Below, in pieces: positions 1 to 8,749 of a DNA stretch of 45,896 nucleotides. Position 1 is the first letter of the stretch. Every line of letters begins with the position of its first letter. The position numbers and the translations under genes were made by a program. A model generated the notes under the pieces. The model was not told where the DNA came from. It did no database searches and saw only the letters and a program-made list of their open reading frames with translations. The DNA comes from Chloroflexota bacterium (GTDB taxonomy: Bacteria; Chloroflexota; Anaerolineae; Anaerolineales; Anaerolineaceae), in assembly GCA_012729755.1 (NCBI GenBank), contig JAAYCN010000072.1, forward strand, positions 1-45,896. Reading direction: 5' to 3'.

Positions 1-145
1 GTTATAGTTTTGATCAATATACACCTCAATGTCTTGATATCTTATCCCCCATAACTCCAGACATCGATCCCGATACAACTCATATGACCTGTCTAAAAAG
101 TGTATACCATGTGCTGGCCTCCTCACAGAAATCAGAAATTTCAGC

Positions 146-174
146 TTGCTTTTTTCAACGGTCTCAAGTATCAT
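146..174 (+). promoter_or_regulatory. Candidate sigma-70-type promoter of rpmF
   Basis: TTGCTT (146-151) and TATCAT (169-174) are separated by 17 bp and end about 40 bp before the rpmF start. The spacing is ideal and each hexamer is a 4/6 to 5/6 match. No gene is seen in bases 1-213. This is a sequence inference only. Confidence 0.4.
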
Positions 175-213
175 TCAAGGGTTAAATTTGATTTAGAAAA
201 GCAGGAGAGCAAG

Positions 214-402
214 ATGACCCCATTACCGAAGAGAAAAACTTCATCCGCACGCCGCGATCGTCGCCGCGCCCATGACGCGCTCGAGGCCCAAGCCAGCATC
301 GCGTGCCCCAATTGTGGTGAACCTCGCTTACCCCATCGTGTCTGCCCAAAATGCGGCTACTACCAGGGTAAGGAAGTCATTTCTGTTGATAAAAAAGCTT
401 AA
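214..402 (+). CDS. rpmF: 50S ribosomal protein L32
   Basis: This 62-residue protein is the large-subunit ribosomal protein bL32. The N-terminus has the typical basic PKRKTSSARRDRRR stretch, and two CxxC pairs (CPNC and CPKC) form the zinc ribbon found in the cysteine-containing L32 variant. The ATG at 214 is chosen because AGGAGA lies six bases upstream and because family members begin with a short M-x-PLPKRK-type start; the in-frame upstream extension to 100 has no family similarity. A strong intrinsic terminator follows at once, so the gene ends its own transcript. The yceD/DUF177 gene that often precedes rpmF is not present in the 213 bases available upstream. Confidence 0.97.
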   Translation: MTPLPKRKTSSARRDRRRAHDALEAQASIACPNCGEPRLPHRVCPKCGYYQGKEVISVDKKA

Positions 403-422
403 TCTTTCATTTTCGCACATCA

Positions 423-449
423 GGCCATGCAAACGCATGGCCTTTTTTT
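423..449 (+). terminator. Intrinsic terminator after rpmF
   Basis: A perfect 8-bp stem GGCCATGC/GCATGGCC with an AAAC loop is followed by seven T residues (443-449). It overlaps the last bases of the convergent hflX gene by two bases. Confidence 0.9.
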
Positions 450-1761
450 ATTTCAAATAACGTTTGAAGTAAGAAACAATCTGAGTAGGCAAGAGGCCTT
501 TGATACGGATCCCCTTTTCAAGATGCACAACGCTCTCCACCTTACCCTTTTCATGAAACATGGAGATCAGCTGCCCCTGATCATATGGCACCAGGGCGTC
601 AACCCGCGTAAAACCTTTCAAAATTTCTGTGGAAATCGCTGTCAGTAATTCCTCAACGCCTTGTCCATTCTTCGCGCTGATATACAGCGAGCCGGGTTGA
701 TGATGTTGTTTCAGGTCTGTCAGCTCAACCGCGTCAAGCAGGTCGATCTTGTTATAGACAGTCAAAACAGGAATGGAAACCGCCCCAATCTCATTCAGCG
801 TTTCAAGAACCGATAACCGTTGCGCTTCCGCATTGGCATGAGAAATATCAACGATATGCATCAGCAAGTCAGCCTCGCTGATCTCTTCAAGGGTGGCTCT
901 GAAAGCCGCGATCAATTGAGTCGGTAATTTCTGAATAAACCCCACGGTGTCAGTCAACAAGACTTCCTGTCCAGACGGCAGTTGAAGCTGCCTGGTAGTC
1001 GGGTCAAGTGTGGCGAATAATTGGTCAGCCACATAAATCGAGGCATCTGTTAGACGATTTAACAGCGTCGATTTTCCGGCATTGGTATAACCCACCAGGG
1101 CAACCACAGGAATATTGGTTTTTCGGCGCAAATCCCGATGTCTTGATCGATGCTCACGAACTTTTTCAAGCGCGTCTTTGAGTTTGTTGATTTTGGATTT
1201 GATTTCGCGGCGGTCCACCTCGAGCTGCTGTTCGCCAGGGCCCCTCAGGCCAACACCGCCAACCGAACCAGACCTCCCCGCTGCGCCTCCGGATTGCCTG
1301 GCCAGGTGAGTCCAGGCGCGGGTCAAACGAGGCAATCGATATTGCAGCTGCGCCATCTCAACCTGCAGCATGCCCTCACGCGTGCTGGCGTGCTGGGCGA
1401 AAATGTCTAAAATCAGCGCTGTTCGATCGATCACCTTAATCTCTCTGCCGAGTTCCTTTTCCAGCTCTCGCTGATGGCGCGGAGAAAGCTCATCATCAAA
1501 AATCACCACGCCCGCGCCAAGTTCCTCAGCCAGAACTTTCAGCTCTTCAACTTTTCCCGTACCGAGATAAGTGCGCGGGTTGGGCGAATCCAGCTTTTGG
1601 CATAAATTGCCCGCCACGTCAATACCAGCGGTATCGGCGAGCATCTCGAGTTCATCCAGAGAATCATCCAACGACAGCCCTGTCTGGTTGTGAGTTACAT
1701 AATCAACGCCAACCAGGATCGCCGTTTCACGTTTTTCTTCAGTTGTGTTTTGGTGCGACAA
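448..1761 (-). CDS. hflX: Ribosome-associated GTPase HflX
   Basis: HflX is a conserved GTPase that binds the 50S subunit and helps split or rescue stalled ribosomes. The 437-residue protein shows the HflX N-terminal domain, the glycine-rich family signature GGVGLRGPGE (about 168-177), and the G motifs GYTNAGKS (224-231), DTVGF (271-275), NKID (about 338) and a late SAK motif. Length is normal. The chosen start is TTG at 1761; AAAGGA lies just upstream, within the 3' end of the aminotransferase gene. One base separates the two genes, so they very likely form one transcript. The C-terminal tail after the G domain is short but intact. Confidence 0.96.
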   Translation of the reverse strand: MSHQNTTEEKRETAILVGVDYVTHNQTGLSLDDSLDELEMLADTAGIDVAGNLCQKLDSPNPRTYLGTGKVEELKVLAEELGAGVVIFDDELSPRHQRELEKELGREIKVIDRTALILDIFAQHASTREGMLQVEMAQLQYRLPRLTRAWTHLARQSGGAAGRSGSVGGVGLRGPGEQQLEVDRREIKSKINKLKDALEKVREHRSRHRDLRRKTNIPVVALVGYTNAGKSTLLNRLTDASIYVADQLFATLDPTTRQLQLPSGQEVLLTDTVGFIQKLPTQLIAAFRATLEEISEADLLMHIVDISHANAEAQRLSVLETLNEIGAVSIPVLTVYNKIDLLDAVELTDLKQHHQPGSLYISAKNGQGVEELLTAISTEILKGFTRVDALVPYDQGQLISMFHEKGKVESVVHLEKGIRIKGLLPTQIVSYFKRYLK

Positions 1762-1762
1762 A

Positions 1763-2944
1763 TTATCCTTTGTTAGCCTTGGTCCACTCTACCAGTCGAT
1801 CCATCGCTTTGGCGATTTGTTGAGAGGGAGTGATGATTGAGATGCGAATATAATCTTTGCCGCTTGGCCCATAAATGCTTCCAGGGGTCACGCTAACGCC
1901 CGTATCATTGAGCAAATCAGCGCAGTACTGCATGTCATCATGATAACCTTCCGGCAGCCTGGCCCACAAATAAAGCGCCGCCTTGGGCAATTCCAGTTCA
2001 AAACCGGCGGCTTTCAGCCCCTCATAAACGACATCTCGGCGCTCTTCATAAATCTTGTTACGATCAGCGATCCAGGACTGGTCAGAGGTCAAAGCCACTT
2101 CAGCCGCTTCCATCACCGGAATAAACATGGAGGTGTCAATCTGGCTCTTATATCTGGCAAGGTATTTGATGATATCAGCATTGCCAACAGCCATCCCTAC
2201 ACGCCAACCGGCCATGTTGTAGGTCTTTGAGAGCGAATTAAACTCAATAGCGACCTCACGCGCGCCTTTAGCCTGCAAGATGCTGGGGGCCACGAACCCA
2301 TCAAAGGTCAAATCGGTGTAAGGCGCGTCGTGCACGATGACAATTTCGTGTTTTTTGGCGAATTCAATCGCGCGATCGAAAAAGTCCAATTCTGCTATCG
2401 CGCCGGTGGGATTGTTTGGGTAAGAAAGCCACATCATTTTCGCCTGATCAGCGATGTCATCAGAAATCGCGTCGAAATCAGGCAGGAAGTTATTCTCACG
2501 CAGCAGCGGCATAAAATGAATGCGCGCTGAAGCCAGCCGGGCGCCCGCATAATAGACCGGGTAATATGGGTCAGGCATCAGTACCAGATCGCCGGGATCA
2601 AGCAAAGTGTGGTTAATGTTAAAGATGCCCTCTTTAGATCCGATCAGAGCCAGGGCTTCACATTTCGGATCAAGCATGACGCTGAAGCGACGTTCGTAAT
2701 ATTCACAGATCGACTTAAGAAATTCAGGTGTGCCGCCCAAAGGGGCATAACCATGTTTTTTTGGACTGCGGGCAGAAGAAATCAATTTGTTGATGATGAA
2801 ATCAGCCGGAGGAAGGTCGGGTGAACCCATATCAAGGCGGATAATATCCATACCGCGGGCACGCAGGTCAGCAAGAGTTTTGCTAAGCGACGCAAAAAAA
2901 TAAGGTTGGATATCTGCGACAATCTTTGACGGTTGAATTTTCAT
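1763..2944 (-). CDS. Class I/II PLP-dependent aminotransferase, probable LL-diaminopimelate aminotransferase type
   Basis: This fold-type I aminotransferase uses pyridoxal phosphate to move an amino group between an amino acid and a 2-oxoacid. From the ATG at 2944 it has 393 residues. The key motifs are YPNNPTG (cofactor and substrate contacts), HDAPYTDL (pyridine-nitrogen Asp and Tyr), and SLSKTYNMAGWRVG with the Schiff-base lysine near residue 240; YIRIS carries the C-terminal carboxylate-binding Arg. The overall pattern is closest to LL-diaminopimelate/aspartate aminotransferases, which would place it in lysine and peptidoglycan synthesis, but substrate cannot be read from sequence. A TTG at 2956 is an alternative start: GGGAG (2958-2962) is one base from the TTG and 13 bases from the ATG, so neither spacing is ideal. 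It lies upstream of hflX in one operon. Confidence 0.88.
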   Translation of the reverse strand: MKIQPSKIVADIQPYFFASLSKTLADLRARGMDIIRLDMGSPDLPPADFIINKLISSARSPKKHGYAPLGGTPEFLKSICEYYERRFSVMLDPKCEALALIGSKEGIFNINHTLLDPGDLVLMPDPYYPVYYAGARLASARIHFMPLLRENNFLPDFDAISDDIADQAKMMWLSYPNNPTGAIAELDFFDRAIEFAKKHEIVIVHDAPYTDLTFDGFVAPSILQAKGAREVAIEFNSLSKTYNMAGWRVGMAVGNADIIKYLARYKSQIDTSMFIPVMEAAEVALTSDQSWIADRNKIYEERRDVVYEGLKAAGFELELPKAALYLWARLPEGYHDDMQYCADLLNDTGVSVTPGSIYGPSGKDYIRISIITPSQQIAKAMDRLVEWTKANKG

Positions 2945-2973
2945 AAACGTTGACAAACTCCCTTTTTTCTTTG

Positions 2974-2979
2974 ATTATA
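2974..2979 (-). promoter_or_regulatory. Candidate -10 element of the aminotransferase-hflX operon
   Basis: TATAAT on the minus strand, about 18 to 30 bases upstream of the two possible starts. No convincing -35 hexamer is visible at 16-18 bp. Confidence 0.35.
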
Positions 2980-3441
2980 CCGCCTCGATCCAAAAGCTGC
3001 GCAAATTCGCGCTCCACTGGGGCAGGTTTGACGAGGCTTCAAGTGAGAAGCTGGCGAGCGCAGTGAGACTGAAGAGGGTGTTTCGATGTGTTTGCCGAAG
3101 ATCACGTCGCCCAGTCTGTGTTGGGTTGTGCTCCGACAGATAGAAGTTGGGTGAGACACACGATCGCTCCACCTAACCTGCGTGAGGTAGATCTCCACCG
3201 GGAGGAATTAACTGCAATCGGTAAACCAGATTTAACAGTCAACTTGCTAAAAACTGAACATCTCTTTGGCTATCCTTTTTTTTATTTAGACCGAGTATTA
3301 ATTTCCATAATGAGTGGACAATCCAGGAGAGTTTTTGAAGTCACCTCGTTTTTGAGGTTCTATTGAAAAAAACGCGGCTGCCCTGTAAGTTGAGATAGTT
3401 TTGAATTATGGCTTTGATCATTTTGTGAAGTGTTAATGGTC

Positions 3442-3457
3442 TGGCAAGAAAATTGCA
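3442..3457 (+). promoter_or_regulatory. Sigma-54 (-24/-12) promoter upstream of the secreted subtilase
   Basis: TGGCAAGAAAATTGCA matches the RpoN consensus TGGCAC-N5-TTGCA with GG (3443-3444) and GC (3455-3456) exactly 10 bases apart. The expected start near 3468 would give a leader of about 240 nt before the protease start at 3712. The same window encodes RpoN and has a second such site at 25746. Confidence 0.65.
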
Positions 3458-3594
3458 TTGAATGAATTGAATGAAAAAACGTGGAAGAAGGTGATCATCA
3501 CCCCCATTAACGATTTTTATTCAAAAAACCTTGTGATTATTTGAATCATGCAATAAAATCAATACATTGATCTCAAATGTATGTGAGAGTCTAG

Positions 3595-3623
3595 TTGACT
3601 AAGCTATCTCAAATGATCAGAAT
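3595..3623 (+). promoter_or_regulatory. Possible sigma-70 promoter of the subtilase gene
   Basis: TTGACT (3595-3600), a 17-bp spacer and CAGAAT (3618-3623, 4/6 match). It could provide basal transcription alongside the -24/-12 site. Confidence 0.3.
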
Positions 3624-3711
3624 ATATCTTTTGTAATCCCCGACCCAGCTTAGGCGTCTGTCTTTGTCTGGTCGGTTCTGTGGTTAACTAATATTATCAA
3701 GAGAGGACAGG

Positions 3712-6700
3712 ATGAAAAGATTTATCGCAAGTCTAATCTGTGTCTTGGTGATTGCGGGACTGGTGTTAACACCTGTTTCAGCACAGCCAAACACACCACC
3801 TTTAGAGGAGTTTGTCCCTAAACAACCCTCAGGGAAAAATAACAAGGGCTTGGTCCCTACCCAGGAGTTCGCTGAACGAATCGAGCCATATCAGGCAACT
3901 GATCGGTTCATCGTTCGGATCGCGACGCCTTCTCTGGCTGCCTATGAAGGGGGTATCTCTGGTTTGGAGAAAGCGCCAGTTGGTGAAGACGGAAAAATCA
4001 TCTTTAGCGCTCCTGCTGCCGTGAACTATCTAAAATTCATCAACAGCGAAATTCGCAAGGTGGAGCAGGCAGCGAGCGCAGCCATTGGCCGCAACATCTC
4101 CGAAAGTGTTGTCTTCAGATATGACGCTCTCTTTGGCGGTTTCGCGGCTGTGATGACTAAAGAGGAAGCAAAAGCGGTTGCCCAATTGGACTCTGTCGTT
4201 TCTGTCACACCAGATTACATCATGTGGCCACAGACCGATACCAGCCCAACCTGGCTGGGTACCACAGGCATCTGGGATGGGTCGAACGTGCCCGGAACTG
4301 GCGAAACTCAAAACAAGACCAAGGGTGAGGGCGTTTTGGTTGGCATCCTGGACACGGGCATTAACATGGACCACCCTTCGTTTGCCGCAACCGGCCCTGA
4401 GGATGGTTACGTACACCAAAATCCTTTTGGCGATGGCGTATTCAAAGGGTTGTGCGATACTGATTCTGCGAATTACCTTTGTAATAACAAGTTAGTTGGC
4501 GTTTACAGCTATATCGATAAACCCGGCGCTTTGCGCGGGGAGGATGATCATTCTCACGGTTCGCATGTCGCTTCGACAGTCGCTGGGAACACGCTTGTGG
4601 TGCCCTACGGCGGCAATAATGTTGAAATCAGCGGCATGGCCCCACACGCCAATATCATTGCTTATGACGTCTGCGATGAGGCTGGCTGCCCCAACTCCGG
4701 CTCTTTGGCGGCTGCGCAGCAGGCGTTTTTGGATGGCGTTGATGTAATCAACTACTCGATCGGACCAATAGCTGGTCCTGGTCAGAATCCGTATGATGAC
4801 CCGGTGGAATTGGCATTTCTCGAAATTGTTGGCGCTGGCGGCGTCGTCAGCACATCCGCTGGCAACAGCGGTCCGGGCTCTGAAACCACCTGGAAAGGCG
4901 CTCCCTGGGATATTACCGTCGCCAACACCGGCCACGGCAGGATCTTCGGTCATTCCGTAATCATGAAACCCGCTGGCGCCGGTGAGGAAGAAAGTAATTT
5001 CAAACTCGGCAGCGGTTTGCCAGGGTCTGGCCCCGCGCTGGCCACAGAAATCATTGATCAACCAATGACACTGGCAGCGAACGACGGCTGTAAAGCCGAA
5101 GATTTTGGCGCGAGTGTCAGCGGGAGCGTGGTGTTTGTTATCCGCGGTGGCTGCAACTTCTCTGTTAAAGTGAATAACGCGCAAACTGCTGGAGCGATCG
5201 CAGTGGTGGTGTATAACAACTCACCGGCTGTCCCCATCGCAATGGGTGGGCTGGAGGCAACCACCATCCCATCGATGATGATTTCAAAGGCGAGCTTTGA
5301 TGCGATGAATGCCGTATATCAAGCTGGCACCTCAACCGTCAGCATCAAAGTACCCCTGATAAAAGAGCACCAGGATGCCTGGGCGGACGTGCTGAATTCT
5401 TCTTCCTCCCGCGGCCCATTCACGCTTTTAGATGTCTTGGAGCCCGAAATTGCCGCTCCGGGCACGAATATCCTTGCGGCATACGCGACGGTGAATCCGA
5501 CCGCGCCTTATGGCGGCATTCCCGCGCAGGGAACACCAGTAGAAATTGATATGATGTCCGGGACTTCGATGGCAAGCCCGCATGTCGCCGGCAACGCCGC
5601 ACTAATGAAAGCGCTTTTCCCCAGCTGGTCCGGCATGGAAATCAAATCGGCTTTGATGATGACCGCGTTAGCGGATACCACACGCGATTATGATCTTGTC
5701 TCTGAAGTTGACGCGTTTGACTACGGCAATGGCCGGCTTGACATGCATAAAGCCGCGCTGACCGGGCTGGTGATGAACGAGACAAAAGCGAAGATGCTGG
5801 CAGCTAATCCGGCGGATGGCGGCGATGTAAAAACACTCAACATCCCATCTTATCAGAATAGCATGTGTCTTGAATCCTGCTCATTTACGCGTACCTTCAA
5901 GAGCGTTTCTGACCAGTCTGCTACTTATACTGCTGTTGTTGACCCCACGACCGATGACAATTTTGTTGTGACAATTGAACCAGCGACCTTCACAATCGCT
6001 GCGGGCGCGGAACAGGAGGTTAAGATCACGGTCGATGTCACCGCGGCTGACGCGGACGTATTTGGGTTTGGCCGTGTAAAATTTGAAACCCCGGATAAAT
6101 TTAGTTCTGACGAAGAGATCAGCGCGGTGGCGATCCCATTCGCGATCAAGCCAATGGCTTCCACGATGCCCGCGAAAGCCCGCTTTGAAATCGGCAGAGA
6201 TCAGGGAGCCACCTTCTTGCGCGATATTCAGTCTGTCGCGATAGACGAGCTGGTCGTCGATATGTATGGTTTGGTGCCGGGTACGCTTGAAGAGATTACC
6301 CTGCTGCCTGACCCGACACCTGCAGATCCTTTTGATGACCTGAGTCAGGTTCACGTGATCAGGTTCACCGTCCCCGCGAGATCCGCCATCAGGTATGTCT
6401 TTGAAGTGCTCGAGACGACGGCTGGCGACTTGGACGTTTATTTTGGATACGGCGACACGCCTTCTGAGGATTTTACCCTCGACATGTCCGCCACGGCGAC
6501 CGCGCTGGAATATCTGAGCGAGATTGTCTATTACAATTTTGATGTTCCTTTCTGGGTCGTGATTCAGAACTGGGCGGGCGCGCCGGAAGGCGACGCGATT
6601 AAATTCTCAAGTGGGTTGGTCACTCTGGAAGACAAAATGAACCTCTCGGTGACATCGATTCCCGAGCCCCCCATTGGCACACTTGACCCGTACACGCTGC

Positions 6701-8478
6701 AGCTTGCTTACAACCTGCCAGCGACAGAGGTGCCTTCCACATGGTATGGGTACTATGAAGTCTATAACTTTGATGGAAGTGATTATAAGTTTATAGGCTC
6801 TACAGAAGTCGATTTCGTCCGTTCATACAATGAGGTCGAGAAATCCGTCAATGTAACTTCTGCACAAAAAAATGACATCGTTAAATACACTATTCAGGTC
6901 AACCCGAACCGGGATGATTATGAGAAGCTTTATACTATCTCAGACGTTCTTCCCGCGGGAATTGAAATGGTTGACGGAACGCTGGCTACTACCGGTTCAG
7001 CCAACGCAGCGACTTATGACGCGGCAACACGCACGATTAACTGGTCCGGCTCAATGGCAGCTGGCTATATGACTTATAACCTTTCGACGAACGACGAAGA
7101 TCCGAACTGTGAGCTGCCTATAACAGGTGGATATTTAGACCTTGAAGACTTCGGTATGGGGATTGACGATGCTTTGATTGGGTCCGGTGATGACCCGGAT
7201 ACTCATCTTTGGGCTTACGCTTCCCTTGGCGCGAACACCATCTGGTATGGGACGCCGGTAACCCGCACGCCGATTTTCTGCTCGGATGGCCACGCTTATC
7301 TCAATGATTGGAGCCCGGCAAGGTTCTGGGCATGGAATTATTCAGACTTCCCGGATCCGGCTAAACCGAACGATGTGATGGCTCCGTGGATGGATGACCT
7401 GGTTCTTCAACAGGATGTGGTGACAAACAAGGGTGTTACCGCGGCAACTTTGGGAGGCGGCGCGGCGTGGATTCTCGAGGTAGATGACGCCTACCAGTGG
7501 AGCGATGCGGAAGATCCGACAGTCAACAGTATGGACTATGAATATTTTGTCTGGCGGGATGCTGACCCCAAACCTGGATCAGCGGACATTATCTTTGCCT
7601 TCGACAACGTGATGGGAGATTGGGATCCAATCGGCATTACCGGTGTGGAGAATGGCGCTGGTACTGTGGGAACCATGTATGATCAGGATGTCTGGAAACC
7701 AGAAACAGGCAAGATTATCTGTCTCGACTGGGCGCCGGCAGTTTTAGAGCCCGTCGTGATTACATTCCAAGCAACAGTCACTACAGAAACAGAGATCATT
7801 GAGCTAACCAATGTTGCCATGCATGACCATGACGGACCAAATACTGTGCCAGAAGCAGCGAAAGCAACGTTTATGGTAGATTTGCCGCCAGTGGCAACCG
7901 ACCAGACGCTAACCACACCGGAAGATGTTCCGTTGGAATTCACGCTGGATGTAATCAACATTGGTCCTGGTCCGGTTTCTGTGACGTATACAACTGAAGT
8001 AGCAAATGGTACCCTGTCTGGCACGGCTCCAAATCTGGTTTATACGCCGAAACCCGATTGGTATGGCACTGATACTTTCACCTACTCAGTGAATGACGGC
8101 AAAGCCGAATCAAACGTCGCTACGGTGACCATTAAGGTTTTGCCGGTCAACGACTCACCTCAACCGGTTGATGATTTCTATAAGACGCCGGCAAATACCG
8201 CCTTGGCTGTTGAGGCGCCAGGCGTGCTGGCAAATGATGTTGACCCTGATCCGACGGATCGCATTCTCGTGGATATCAACCGGCTGCCAATGCATGGCGA
8301 GGTAGTGTTGAACTCAGACGGTTCGTTTACATACACACCGCAAGCTGGATTTGTCGGTTTTGACACTTTCACCTACTATATGTTAGGTATCCCGACGATT
8401 CAAAGTGGTTTGGTCGCTGAAGCGACAGTAACTATTCAAGTCGGAGAGGCGCTTTACCTGCCGCTGATCATCCGATAA
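3712..8478 (+). CDS. Secreted multidomain subtilisin-like serine protease (S8)
   Basis: A 1588-residue exported protease. A Sec signal peptide with an Ala-x-Ala-like end (PVSAQ) occupies residues 1-25, followed by an inhibitor-I9-like propeptide (about 65-175). The S8 domain has its triad at Asp214 (ILDTGI), His282 (HSHGSHVAS) and Ser619 (GTSMASPH), with oxyanion Asn385 (GNSG). A PA domain is inserted around 455-540. After the catalytic domain come a fibronectin-III-like segment (about 710-815), a DUF11-like repeat (about 1038-1120) and two cadherin/VCBS-like beta-sandwich repeats (about 1389-1470 and 1484-1575). The protein ends in ALYLPLIIR, a short hydrophobic tail also met in Chloroflexota secreted proteins; no LPXTG or TM anchor is visible. 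AGAGG precedes the ATG. It stands alone, with a terminator behind it, and probably degrades extracellular protein. Confidence 0.93.
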   Translation: MKRFIASLICVLVIAGLVLTPVSAQPNTPPLEEFVPKQPSGKNNKGLVPTQEFAERIEPYQATDRFIVRIATPSLAAYEGGISGLEKAPVGEDGKIIFSAPAAVNYLKFINSEIRKVEQAASAAIGRNISESVVFRYDALFGGFAAVMTKEEAKAVAQLDSVVSVTPDYIMWPQTDTSPTWLGTTGIWDGSNVPGTGETQNKTKGEGVLVGILDTGINMDHPSFAATGPEDGYVHQNPFGDGVFKGLCDTDSANYLCNNKLVGVYSYIDKPGALRGEDDHSHGSHVASTVAGNTLVVPYGGNNVEISGMAPHANIIAYDVCDEAGCPNSGSLAAAQQAFLDGVDVINYSIGPIAGPGQNPYDDPVELAFLEIVGAGGVVSTSAGNSGPGSETTWKGAPWDITVANTGHGRIFGHSVIMKPAGAGEEESNFKLGSGLPGSGPALATEIIDQPMTLAANDGCKAEDFGASVSGSVVFVIRGGCNFSVKVNNAQTAGAIAVVVYNNSPAVPIAMGGLEATTIPSMMISKASFDAMNAVYQAGTSTVSIKVPLIKEHQDAWADVLNSSSSRGPFTLLDVLEPEIAAPGTNILAAYATVNPTAPYGGIPAQGTPVEIDMMSGTSMASPHVAGNAALMKALFPSWSGMEIKSALMMTALADTTRDYDLVSEVDAFDYGNGRLDMHKAALTGLVMNETKAKMLAANPADGGDVKTLNIPSYQNSMCLESCSFTRTFKSVSDQSATYTAVVDPTTDDNFVVTIEPATFTIAAGAEQEVKITVDVTAADADVFGFGRVKFETPDKFSSDEEISAVAIPFAIKPMASTMPAKARFEIGRDQGATFLRDIQSVAIDELVVDMYGLVPGTLEEITLLPDPTPADPFDDLSQVHVIRFTVPARSAIRYVFEVLETTAGDLDVYFGYGDTPSEDFTLDMSATATALEYLSEIVYYNFDVPFWVVIQNWAGAPEGDAIKFSSGLVTLEDKMNLSVTSIPEPPIGTLDPYTLQLAYNLPATEVPSTWYGYYEVYNFDGSDYKFIGSTEVDFVRSYNEVEKSVNVTSAQKNDIVKYTIQVNPNRDDYEKLYTISDVLPAGIEMVDGTLATTGSANAATYDAATRTINWSGSMAAGYMTYNLSTNDEDPNCELPITGGYLDLEDFGMGIDDALIGSGDDPDTHLWAYASLGANTIWYGTPVTRTPIFCSDGHAYLNDWSPARFWAWNYSDFPDPAKPNDVMAPWMDDLVLQQDVVTNKGVTAATLGGGAAWILEVDDAYQWSDAEDPTVNSMDYEYFVWRDADPKPGSADIIFAFDNVMGDWDPIGITGVENGAGTVGTMYDQDVWKPETGKIICLDWAPAVLEPVVITFQATVTTETEIIELTNVAMHDHDGPNTVPEAAKATFMVDLPPVATDQTLTTPEDVPLEFTLDVINIGPGPVSVTYTTEVANGTLSGTAPNLVYTPKPDWYGTDTFTYSVNDGKAESNVATVTIKVLPVNDSPQPVDDFYKTPANTALAVEAPGVLANDVDPDPTDRILVDINRLPMHGEVVLNSDGSFTYTPQAGFVGFDTFTYYMLGIPTIQSGLVAEATVTIQVGEALYLPLIIR

Positions 8479-8490
8479 TCAATGTTTATT

Positions 8491-8514
8491 GGGCTGCCCC
8501 ATGTGGGGCAGCCC
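8491..8514 (+). terminator. Hairpin terminator after the subtilase gene
   Basis: A perfect 10-bp stem GGGCTGCCCC/GGGGCAGCCC closes on an ATGT loop. Only three Ts follow, after AAAC, so termination may be less strictly intrinsic. Confidence 0.6.
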
Positions 8515-8547
8515 AAACTTTCAATCAAATAGAACCGTACAAAGAGT

Positions 8548-8575
8548 TTGCGGGGAGGCGGGAATCTGGTATAAT
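8548..8575 (+). promoter_or_regulatory. Promoter of rho
   Basis: TTGCGG (8548-8553), 16 bp, then TATAAT (8570-8575) preceded by TGG, an extended -10. The start near 8582 leaves a leader of about 170 nt before rho, long enough for the autoregulatory attenuation known for rho genes, though no structure was confirmed. Confidence 0.6.
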
Positions 8576-8749
8576 GAATTACATCACAAATGAAGCAACC
8601 TATTATTAAACTGACCGGGTGGAAAATCGCCAAGGCAGGTTAACTTTCACGGAAATCACTATTTGACCCTTAAACTCAGAACAATCTAAACTTCGCGCGT
8701 TGGCTGGTTTCACCAGATGTCAATAGACGTTAAAACTTGATGGAGACCT

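Larger units (their letters stand above)
2980..3711. other. Long gene-poor intergenic region
   Basis: About 730 bases between two divergent genes. The open frames here have no start signal, no domain and low-complexity translations, so I do not call a gene. The region holds a segment at 3062-3082 that resembles one near 17489 (see findings), a -24/-12 promoter at 3442-3457 and a possible sigma-70 promoter at 3595-3623. The rest is AT-rich and unremarkable. Confidence 0.5.

Noticed and set aside
100-213. N-terminal extension of ribosomal protein L32
   Set aside because: The ribosome binding site and the family start both point to the ATG at 214; the upstream part contains the promoter.
2941-3366. 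Overlapping small frames on both strands in the 2.9-3.4 kb intergenic region
   Set aside because: No ribosome binding sites, no recognisable domain and unusual composition; the space is better explained as regulatory or repeat remnant.
4492-5184. Long minus-strand open frame inside the subtilase gene
   Set aside because: It mirrors a well-supported plus-strand domain with catalytic motifs, and its translation shows no family features.
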